A DNA stretch of 64,000 nt from Sphingomonadaceae bacterium 3R27C6. Lineage in GTDB: Bacteria; Pseudomonadota; Alphaproteobacteria; Sphingomonadales; Sphingomonadaceae. The position numbers were made by a program, and so were the translations under genes. Location: positions 1 through 64,000 of the forward strand of contig SCNS01000028.1 of assembly GCA_005503215.1 (NCBI GenBank), read 5' to 3'. This document shows positions 57,766 to 64,000 of the stretch, piece by piece; within the stretch, counting starts at the first letter, position 1; every line of letters starts with the position of its first letter. Under the pieces are notes generated by a model. That model saw only the letters and a program-made list of their open reading frames with translations, did no database searches and was not told where the DNA came from.

Positions 57766-58701
57766 ATGGCACGCAAATCAGAGGCCGGAAAGGTCGGAGA
57801 AACCGCGTCCGAGAAGCGCGGAAAACAGACGGCGGCAAGGAAACTGCGGAAGGAGGTCGGCGAGACGAAGACGATCCGCACGCCGCCGAAAGACCGGGAA
57901 TCCGATCTCGACCGCGCGCCGAAATGGGAGCCGCGCTATGCCGGTTCCGACCGGCTCAAGGACAAGGTCGCGATCGTGACCGGCGGCGACAGCGGGATCG
58001 GGCGCGCGGTAGCCGTATTGTTCGCCCGCGAAGGTGCGGACATCGCAATCGTTTACAAGAGCAACAAGGCCGATGCCGAGGAAACGGCTTCGCTCGTAGG
58101 CGCCGAAGGGCGCACCGCGATCCTCGTCAGGGCCGACGTGGGCAAAACCAGCGCCGGAAGGACTATCGTCGACAAGGTCGTGAGCAAGCTGAAGCGCATC
58201 GATGTTCTCGTCAACAATGCGGGCGAACAGCATCCGGCGGACGATATTCGCGACATCAGCCCGGAGCAGCTGCAGCGCACCTTCGCCACCAATATCTTCG
58301 GCATGTTCTATCTTGTGCAGGCTGCGCTGCCGCATCTCAAGAAAGGCGCGGCGATCATCAATTGCACGAGCGTGACCATGTATCAGGGGAGCGGTGGTCT
58401 GCTCGACTATAGTGCGACCAAGGGCGCCATTACCGCCTTCACGCGCTCGCTCAGCGAGAATCTGATCGAGAAGGGGATCAGGGTGAATGCGGTCGCGCCC
58501 GGCCCGATCTGGACCCCGCTCAATCCACGCGGCGGAGCGCCCGCCGAAAAAGTCGAAAGTTTTGGCGAGACGACGCCGATGAAGCGACCGGGAGAGCCCA
58601 ACGAGGTCGCGCCGAGCTTCCTCTTTCTTGCGTGCGACGACAGCAGCTACATATCGGGCCAGGTGCTCCACCCGAACGGCGGAACGGTCGTCAACGGATA
58701 G
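57766..58701 (+). CDS. Short-chain dehydrogenase/reductase with N-terminal extension
   Basis: A 311-residue SDR. After about 60 charged residues (an extension seen in the YhxC/YdaD type of stress oxidoreductase) comes the Rossmann fold: IVTGGDSGIGRAVAVLF (cofactor), VLVNNAGEQH (NNAG), the serine in INCTSVT and the YxxxK pair in LLDYSATKGA. The C-terminus SSYISGQVLHPNGG is typical. The substrate is unknown. AGGAGGAGTCGGCA precedes the ATG. Confidence 0.9.
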   Translation: MARKSEAGKVGETASEKRGKQTAARKLRKEVGETKTIRTPPKDRESDLDRAPKWEPRYAGSDRLKDKVAIVTGGDSGIGRAVAVLFAREGADIAIVYKSNKADAEETASLVGAEGRTAILVRADVGKTSAGRTIVDKVVSKLKRIDVLVNNAGEQHPADDIRDISPEQLQRTFATNIFGMFYLVQAALPHLKKGAAIINCTSVTMYQGSGGLLDYSATKGAITAFTRSLSENLIEKGIRVNAVAPGPIWTPLNPRGGAPAEKVESFGETTPMKRPGEPNEVAPSFLFLACDDSSYISGQVLHPNGGTVVNG

Positions 58702-58891
58702 ACCGCGCCGAGCGGCAATCATATCTGGGCGCCGCCGCCGCTCGCAACGATTGTCACGCGGTGCCGACACGGCCAGCGCGCTCGTGTCCGTCTCCGGAAG
58801 CGAGGTCTTGCATGCCACCGATTAGCGTCGTTAGCGGAACCCCAAGATGTTCCGTTGGTTGACCAAAGGGGGCCGGATAGGGAGAATTGTC

Positions 58892-59188
58892 ATGCCCCGT
58901 GGGGACAAATCAAGCTACACCGACAAGCAAAAGCGCAAGGCCGAGCATATCGAAGAAAGTTATGAGAAGCGCGGCGTCGGCAAGAAGGAAGCGGAGAGCC
59001 GCGCATGGGCAACGGTGAACAAGGAGTCGGGCGGCGGCAACAAGTCGGGTTCCGGCCGTGGCCAGCCCGATACCCATGAAGCCTCGAGAAAAGGTGGCCG
59101 CAAAAGCGGTACGGGCAAGAGCAGCGAAAAGCGATCGGCGGCCGCGAAAAAGGGTTGGGAAACGCGCCGCCGAAATGCCAAGGGATAG
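58892..59188 (+). CDS. Small basic KGG-type stress protein
   Basis: A 98-residue strongly basic protein: MPRGDKSSYTDKQKRKAEHI, then the G-V-G-K-K-E-A-E-S-R-A-W-A-T-V-N motif and a tail with KGG- and KKGWETRRR-like blocks. It looks like a plasmid-stabilisation-like or KGG-type protein. GGGAGAATTGTC precedes the ATG at 58892, so the upstream ATG at 58847 is not needed. The function is unknown. Confidence 0.7.
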   Translation: MPRGDKSSYTDKQKRKAEHIEESYEKRGVGKKEAESRAWATVNKESGGGNKSGSGRGQPDTHEASRKGGRKSGTGKSSEKRSAAAKKGWETRRRNAKG

Positions 59189-59224
59189 CGGCGGACGAGA
59201 TTAGCAAGGACCGACAAAGAGCCC

Positions 59225-59449
59225 CTATACGGGCGCTCCGGTCCAGGCAGCGCCGCCCTCACCCTCATAAGATTTCAGGCGATCGACTAGGCTTCGGCGC
59301 TCCGCCGCTACCTCGCGCAGGAGGAGGATCGCGGCCTCCCGGTCGAGGCCGACAGGATCAAGACGTCCTTGATCGATCCGCGCGATGAGGTCGGAGAGGA
59401 ATTTCAATTCTTGCCCGGCCAGCATCAGAAAGGTGTCGCTCTGGTTCAT
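59225..59449 (-). CDS. Hypothetical protein
   Basis: A 74-residue soluble helical protein (FLMLAGQELKFLSDLIARID, AAILLLREVAAERRSLVDRL). I know no family. It is divergent from manC with a 350-bp region between them. Confidence 0.5.
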   Translation of the reverse strand: MNQSDTFLMLAGQELKFLSDLIARIDQGRLDPVGLDREAAILLLREVAAERRSLVDRLKSYEGEGGAAWTGAPV

Positions 59450-59799
59450 GCCTGTTCAACGCCCCGGTGCCCCGGCGGGCTGCATGCGGCGGAAGTGAAG
59501 TCCGACCGGCAAGCGTCCACAATCTTCGTCGTTGAAGCATTCTTATCGCCGACTTCGCAATTTTCTGGCGCAACAGGACACGCTGACCGCGCTCAATCCG
59601 GATCACGCATGCGAGAATTCGGTATAACCTGCGTTAATCCGCCCCGAATTTCGGGCCTTTGCGCAGAAACAGGGGCAACTCGCTCGCTTGCGCGGCGTTC
59701 ATTCGGACATGGTCCAGCCGGTCGCTCATTTCGAAAACGGCGGAAAGTCGATCGGGTCGAGCTCGCGCGCCTCCGCCCCGACCCTAGAAGGTTGATCCT
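59450..59799. other. Divergent intergenic region with the recurring dyad
   Basis: A 350-bp region with no convincing gene on either strand. At 59621-59640 it holds GGTATAAC-CTGC-GTTAATCC, an imperfect dyad almost identical to that at 27233-27252. The hexamer GGTCCAGCC and other short elements do not form a recognisable promoter. Confidence 0.45.
59621..59640. promoter_or_regulatory. Second full copy of the recurring dyad
   Basis: GGTATAAC-CTGC-GTTAATCC differs from the copy at 27233-27252 at only two of 20 positions. Arms GGTATAAC and GTTAATCC are an imperfect inverted repeat around a four-base centre. It lies midway between the divergent genes at 59449 and 59800. Confidence 0.5.
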
Positions 59800-60831
59800 A
59801 TGTCTGCGACGATCCAGCCCGTCATTCTTTGCGGCGGCGCGGGTACGCGCCTCTGGCCTGCTTCCCGCGGCGCGCGTGCCAAACAGTTTCTCGACATCAT
59901 CGGAAAGGAGAGCCTGTTCGCCCGCACGCTCGATCGGGCAACCGGAGCCGGCTTTTCGGCGCCGCTCATCGTGTGCGGCGCCGAGCATGTCGCGATGGTG
60001 CGCGAGCAATCCCAGGGTCGCGACCTTCGGCTGATCGTCGAGCCCGCGGCGCGCAACACCGCTGCCGCCATCGCGCTCGCGGTCGCTTCGTCGGCCGATG
60101 ACGTTCTGCTGCTCGTCATGCCGAGCGATCATGTCATCGCCGATGTAGCCGCATTCCGGGGCGCCATCGCCAAAGCCGCCGATCTGGCGCGCGACGACTG
60201 GCTGGTCACATTCGGCATCGCCCCCGATCGGCCCGACACGGGCTTCGGCTACATCGCCAGCGGCGCGCCGCTCGGCGGCGCGGGATTTGCCGTCGCCCGC
60301 TTCGTCGAGAAGCCGCCCCTCGCCGATGCCGAAGCGATGCTTCGCGAGGGTGGCTACAGCTGGAACGCCGGCATCTTCCTCTTCCGGGCCGGTCGCATGC
60401 GCGAAGCGATGCTCACGCATTGCCCGGCCATATATCGCGCGGCGGAAGCCGCGGTCGCCAATGCGCTGCACGATGGCGATGCCCTGCACGCGGCAAGCGC
60501 GCCGTTCGAACAGGCGCCCTCTGATTCGATCGACTATGCCGTGATGGAGAAAGACGCCCGCGTTGCGGTCGTCCCCGTGTCGATGGGCTGGTCGGACCTA
60601 GGCAGCTGGCAGGCGGTGCACGCGCTCGCAGGTGCCGACGCTTCCGGTAATGCTTGCAGCGACGATCTTTTCGCACACGACAGCCACAATTGCCTCGTCC
60701 GCGCGCCCGGAAAACGCGTGTCGCTCGTCGGCATGGACAATGTCGGCGTCATCGTCGACGGCGACGATATCCTCGTTATCGCGCTCAACCGATCGCAGGA
60801 GGTCCGCGCCGCAGCCAAGGCGCGCGCCTGA
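59800..60831 (+). CDS. Mannose-1-phosphate guanylyltransferase
   Basis: A 343-residue nucleotidyltransferase that makes GDP-mannose for surface polysaccharide or glycoconjugates. The pyrophosphorylase signature ILCGGAGTRLWPASR is at residues 9-23, FVEKPP near 166 and MGWSDLGSWQA near 266. The cupin-type isomerase domain of bifunctional enzymes is absent, so only the guanylyltransferase is encoded; the length is normal for this form. It is not in an obvious operon. Confidence 0.92.
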   Translation: MSATIQPVILCGGAGTRLWPASRGARAKQFLDIIGKESLFARTLDRATGAGFSAPLIVCGAEHVAMVREQSQGRDLRLIVEPAARNTAAAIALAVASSADDVLLLVMPSDHVIADVAAFRGAIAKAADLARDDWLVTFGIAPDRPDTGFGYIASGAPLGGAGFAVARFVEKPPLADAEAMLREGGYSWNAGIFLFRAGRMREAMLTHCPAIYRAAEAAVANALHDGDALHAASAPFEQAPSDSIDYAVMEKDARVAVVPVSMGWSDLGSWQAVHALAGADASGNACSDDLFAHDSHNCLVRAPGKRVSLVGMDNVGVIVDGDDILVIALNRSQEVRAAAKARA

Positions 60832-60862
60832 AGTCCATGCCGCGGCTCGCTTTCCCAAGGGG

Positions 60863-61126
60863 TCAGCGCAGCTGACTGTCCTTGCTTCCCCGGCGGTTGA
60901 AACCGGCCGGACGGCCTTCGGCGTCGCGAAGCGTCTGGCACCCGATGCAGGTACGGCTCGCAGGCAAGGCCATTCGCCGCGCCTCCGCAATCCGCTCGCC
61001 GCAATCGTCGCAATAGTCCGCGCCCTTGCCGGACAGCAGCCGCAGGCGCGCCTCCTTGACGGCATCGCTCACCGTGTCGTCGATCTGCTCCTGAACGGCG
61101 CCGTCGCGCGCCCAGCCATTCGCCAT
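60863..61126 (-). CDS. DksA/TraR-type C4 zinc-finger protein
   Basis: An 87-residue protein with the DksA/TraR zinc finger (YCDDCGERIAEARRMALPAS, then RTCIGCQ) and a short N-terminal helix (VQEQIDDTVSDAVKEARLRL). It lacks the long coiled coil of DksA, like phage and plasmid TraR proteins, and probably binds RNA polymerase. I chose the ATG at 61126 (MANGWARDGAV); a longer frame upstream is not conserved. Confidence 0.85.
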   Translation of the reverse strand: MANGWARDGAVQEQIDDTVSDAVKEARLRLLSGKGADYCDDCGERIAEARRMALPASRTCIGCQTLRDAEGRPAGFNRRGSKDSQLR

Positions 61127-61228
61127 GTTGAAGCTCCATGTTTCGGGGACGAAAATGGGAACGCATGGCGGGGCGGGCAAGTTGCCCCGCCACCGGGAAC
61201 GATCGCGGCGCCAAATGGTCTTGAGTCC

Positions 61229-63112
61229 ATGGCCAGAAAGACCACCGCACCGAGCCCTGCAGACCGCGCCCCCTCTTCGAAGCGCGGCGAACGAAAGGCT
61301 GCGGCTCCCCCGCCCTTTCGTCCGGTCCAGCTGGCGACGCTCGTCGACAGCGTTCCCGCTGGCAGGGGCTGGGTTCACGAGATGAAATATGACGGCTACC
61401 GCCTGCTGATCGCGGTCGGCGGCGACGAGGCCCGCGCCTATACGCGCTCCGGTCTCGACTGGTCGGAGCGCTTCGCGCCGCTCCTCGCCGAGGCCGCAAA
61501 GCTGAAGGTAGACAGCGCGCTGATCGACGGTGAAGCGGTCGTGCTCGATGCTGAAGGCCGCTCAAGCTTCCAGTCACTGCAAAATGCCCTGAAGTCCGCG
61601 CCCGATAGCATCGACTATTTCGCCTTCGATCTGCTCGCGCTGGACGGCGAGGATCTGACCGCCCTCCCCCTCCTCGACCGCAAGGCGCATCTTGCCAAAA
61701 TTCTTCCCAAGGCCTCCAGGCATATCCGCTACTCGGATCATATCGCGGGCAGCGGCGAGGCATTGCTCGAGAGTTTCTGCGCTGCGGGTCTCGAAGGGGT
61801 CATCTCGAAAAAGGGCGATGCGCGCTATGTCGGCGCGCGCGCGGGAAGCTGGCTCAAGACGAAGTGCATCAAGCGGCAGGAGTTCGTCATCGTCGGCTGG
61901 ACGCCCTCGGACACGTCGCGCGCGTTCCGCTCGCTGATGCTTGGCGTCCATGAGAAGGGCGCGCTGCGCTACGCGGGCAAGGTCGGGACCGGTTTCGATA
62001 CCGAGGAGCTCTTCCGCCTCCAGGCGATGATGAAGCCGCTCGAACGAAAGGAGCCGACGGTGAAGGTGCCCCGCACCGAGACGCGCGGCGCGCACTGGAT
62101 CGAGCCGAAGCTCGTCGCCGAGATCGCCTTCACCGAGATGACGAACGATGGCACGCTCCGCCACCCGAGCTATCTCGGCCTTCGTGAGGACAAGAAGCCC
62201 GAAGCGGTCGTGATCGAAAGCGAAGCGGCGGTCGCCGAGGTGGCGCACGCCTCGCCAGTACCGATCAGCAACCCCGACCGCGTCATCTTTCCCGAGGCGG
62301 GGCTCACCAAGGGCGAGCTTGCAGAATATTATGCCGTGGTCGCGCCGATCATGCTGCCGTGGGCGGGTTCGCGCCCGATCAGCCTCGTGCGCTGTCCGCA
62401 GGGCCGCGCCAAGAAATGCTTCTTCCAGAAACATGATGCCGGAAGCCTCGGCGATGCGGTGAAACAGGTCGCGATCGAGGAGAAGGATGGCGACAACCAG
62501 CCCTATCTCTATATGGACACGCCCGAGGGCCTGATGACCTGCGTCCAGATGGGCACGATCGAATTCCATGGCTGGGGCGCGCGCATCGAGGATGTCGAGA
62601 AGGCCGATCGGCTCGTCTTCGATCTCGATCCCGACGTCGGTCTCGATTTCGAGGCGGTCCGCAGCGCCGCCTTCCAGTTCCGCGACATCCTGAAGCAGAT
62701 GGGCCTCGAGACCTTCCCGATGCTCACCGGCGGCAAAGGCGTCCATGTGATCGCCCCGCTCGTGCCGCGCGCCGAATGGCCCGAGGTCAAGGACTTCGCG
62801 CACCGGCTCGCCCGCGCCGTCGCCCAGATGGATTCCGACCGCTTCACCGCCGCCCTCCCCAAGGCGCAGCGCAAGGGCCGGATCTTCGTCGATTATCTCC
62901 GCAACCAGCGCGGCGCGACTGCGGTGATGCCCTATTCGGCGCGGGCCCGCGAAGGCGCGCCGGTCGCCGCGCCCATCAGCTGGAAGGAAATGGAGACGAT
63001 CGACAAGCCTTCGCATTTCCGCATCACCGACGCGAAGGAGCTTCTGAAGCGCGCCGGCCTCAAGGCGCTGCAAGGCTGGGGCCGCGCCGACCAGACGCTG
63101 CCCGACCTGTGA
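61229..63112 (+). CDS. ligD: LigD-type ATP-dependent DNA ligase lacking the phosphoesterase domain
   Basis: A 627-residue non-homologous end-joining ligase. The N-terminal ligase domain (about 30-340) has the catalytic lysine in EMKYDGYRLL, then DGEAVVLDAEG, GLEGVISKKGDARY and WLKTKCIKRQEF. The C-terminal polymerase (primase-like) domain (about 350-620) has the catalytic DLDPD and TGGKGVHVI. The 3'-phosphoesterase domain of full LigD (about 200 residues) is missing. No Ku gene is in the window. The GTG of xthA overlaps its stop. Confidence 0.92.
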   Translation: MARKTTAPSPADRAPSSKRGERKAAAPPPFRPVQLATLVDSVPAGRGWVHEMKYDGYRLLIAVGGDEARAYTRSGLDWSERFAPLLAEAAKLKVDSALIDGEAVVLDAEGRSSFQSLQNALKSAPDSIDYFAFDLLALDGEDLTALPLLDRKAHLAKILPKASRHIRYSDHIAGSGEALLESFCAAGLEGVISKKGDARYVGARAGSWLKTKCIKRQEFVIVGWTPSDTSRAFRSLMLGVHEKGALRYAGKVGTGFDTEELFRLQAMMKPLERKEPTVKVPRTETRGAHWIEPKLVAEIAFTEMTNDGTLRHPSYLGLREDKKPEAVVIESEAAVAEVAHASPVPISNPDRVIFPEAGLTKGELAEYYAVVAPIMLPWAGSRPISLVRCPQGRAKKCFFQKHDAGSLGDAVKQVAIEEKDGDNQPYLYMDTPEGLMTCVQMGTIEFHGWGARIEDVEKADRLVFDLDPDVGLDFEAVRSAAFQFRDILKQMGLETFPMLTGGKGVHVIAPLVPRAEWPEVKDFAHRLARAVAQMDSDRFTAALPKAQRKGRIFVDYLRNQRGATAVMPYSARAREGAPVAAPISWKEMETIDKPSHFRITDAKELLKRAGLKALQGWGRADQTLPDL

Positions 63113-63912
63113 AGATCGCGACCTATAATGTGAACGGCATCGGCGGCCGCCTCGACATTCTGCTCGGCTGGCTCGCGCAGGCCGAGCCCGACATCGTTTG
63201 CCTGCAGGAATTGAAAGCCCCTCAGGAGAAATTCCCCGAGAAGGCGATCCGCGACGCGGGCTATGACGTGATCTGGCACGGCCAGAGCCGCTGGAACGGC
63301 GTCGCGATGCTGAGCCGCGTCGGCGAAATCCACGAAACGCGCCGCGGGCTCCCCGGCGATCCCGGCGACGAGCAGAGCCGCTATATCGAGGCCGCGGTGG
63401 GCGGCATCCTCGTCGCCGGCCTCTATCTTCCCAACGGCAACCCCTGGCCCGGTCCGAAGTTCGATTACAAGATGCAGTGGATGGCGCGGCTCGACGCGCA
63501 TCTGACAACGCTTTTCGACCTCGATGCGCCCGTCGTCATCTGCGGCGACTTCAACGTCATTCCCACCGACCTCGATGTGTACAAGCCCGAGAACTGGATG
63601 AAGGACGCGCTCTTCGCGCCCGAAGCCAAAGCCGCCTACCGGCGCATCCTCGACCAGGGCTGGACCGATGCGATCCGTCACCTGCATCCCGGGGAGCGCA
63701 TCTACAGCTTCTGGGCTTATTGGCGGCGCTCGTTCGAACGCAATGCCGGCATCCGCATCGACCATCTGCTGCTGAACAAGCCCGCGGCGAAGCGGCTCGA
63801 GGCAGCCGGCGTCGACACCCGCCCGCGGGCGCTCGACAAGACGAGCGACCATGCGCCCGCCTGGATCGAACTTGGCGCGGGCTCCACAAAGCGAAAGCGC
63901 AAGGCGTCATGA
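63109..63912 (+). CDS. xth: Exodeoxyribonuclease III (XthA)
   Basis: A 267-residue exonuclease III/AP endonuclease: IATYNVNGIGGRLDILLGWL, VCLQELKAPQ, LYLPNGNP, VICGDFNVIP and DKTSDHAPAWIEL. The GTG at 63109 overlaps the ligD stop (GTGA), so ligation and end processing are co-transcribed. The C-terminus is basic and lacks further domains. It cleaves at abasic sites and repairs 3' ends in base excision repair. Confidence 0.92.
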   Translation: MKIATYNVNGIGGRLDILLGWLAQAEPDIVCLQELKAPQEKFPEKAIRDAGYDVIWHGQSRWNGVAMLSRVGEIHETRRGLPGDPGDEQSRYIEAAVGGILVAGLYLPNGNPWPGPKFDYKMQWMARLDAHLTTLFDLDAPVVICGDFNVIPTDLDVYKPENWMKDALFAPEAKAAYRRILDQGWTDAIRHLHPGERIYSFWAYWRRSFERNAGIRIDHLLLNKPAAKRLEAAGVDTRPRALDKTSDHAPAWIELGAGSTKRKRKAS

Positions 63913-64000
63913 CGTGCACCATCGCCGGCTGGAAGCTGCCACCAGCCGAGCGCGACCAGCTGCTCGAACGGTTCGAACCGCGCTATCCGGATCTGGTTGC
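63909..64000 (+). CDS. Partial gene, function unknown
   Basis: The first 30 codons of a gene that overlaps the xth stop by ATGA and runs off the window. It starts MTCTIAGWKLPPAERDQLLE, then RFEPRYPDL. No family is recognisable. Coupling with ligD-xth suggests a repair role but nothing more. Confidence 0.55.
   Translation, partial: MTCTIAGWKLPPAERDQLLERFEPRYPDLV

Noticed and set aside
58837..58857. GGAAC and CGTT near the KGG-type gene
   Set aside because: The spacing is 12, not 16-17.
59358..60034. Open frames on both strands between the 59225 gene and manC
   Set aside because: They lack ribosome binding sites and domain character; the region looks regulatory.

Overview
The window comes from a GC-rich alphaproteobacterium, most likely a sphingomonad (order Sphingomonadales). 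This follows from gene content: a Tn4371/RP4-like trb-tra module with several DUF736 genes, an imuA-imuB-dnaE2 mutasome preceded by a GAAC-N7-GAAC LexA box, EcfG-type stress promoters (GGAAC-N16/17-CGTT) and a caa3-type oxidase. The assignment is inferred from gene families and motifs; no database search was possible.

Region 1 (about 1-17.9 kb) is part of an integrative and conjugative element. On the minus strand it carries trbB-C-D-E-J (mating-pair ATPases, pilin and channel parts; the operon runs off the left edge) and a mobilisation operon: a DUF6499/DUF2285 regulator split by a frameshift, an HTH protein, DUF2840, the TraF-type peptidase, DUF736, a lytic transglycosylase, a VirD2-like relaxase, the TraG coupling protein and a CopG-type protein. 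A plausible oriT lies directly upstream of the relaxase gene. Between the two operons, on the plus strand, sit a membrane-anchored GerE regulator, two small unknown genes and a RadC-like/winged-helix protein. The right flank holds two more DUF736 genes, small membrane proteins and a FitAB/VapBC toxin-antitoxin pair with its own dyad operator. No integrase or attachment site is visible.

Region 2 (18.3-31.3 kb) is rich in DNA repair. imuA-imuB-dnaE2 (translesion synthesis) has a LexA box. A second operon at 28.6-31.3 kb also has one: an unknown protein, a SRAP-fold protein that has lost all four catalytic residues, an intact SRAP protein, a DUF6961 protein and an AlkB-type dioxygenase. This is the best candidate here for a poorly described system. 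Between them are a diguanylate cyclase, small envelope proteins, a retropepsin-like protease and stress-type small genes.

Region 3 (31.3-44 kb) holds HU, a VOC protein, a secreted EEP-fold lipoprotein, and a respiratory cluster: a caa3 oxidase with fused subunits I and III, a subunit II with its own haem c, three further cytochrome genes and CtaG. A PQQ-type sugar dehydrogenase and a cation efflux protein follow.

Region 4 (43.5-61 kb) is a signalling and general-stress island: an HRXXN kinase, two response regulators, a CHASE3 kinase with a disrupted 5' end, and many small stress-associated genes (DUF2945, CinA, hemerythrin, YetF, DUF3606, CsbD, PNPOx, GFA, PRC-barrel, DUF1206, SDR). Several genes in regions 3 and 4 have perfect EcfG-type promoters. 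The right end (59.8-64 kb) has mannose-1-phosphate guanylyltransferase, a DksA-type zinc finger protein, a LigD-type ligase lacking the phosphoesterase domain, exonuclease III and the start of an unidentified gene.
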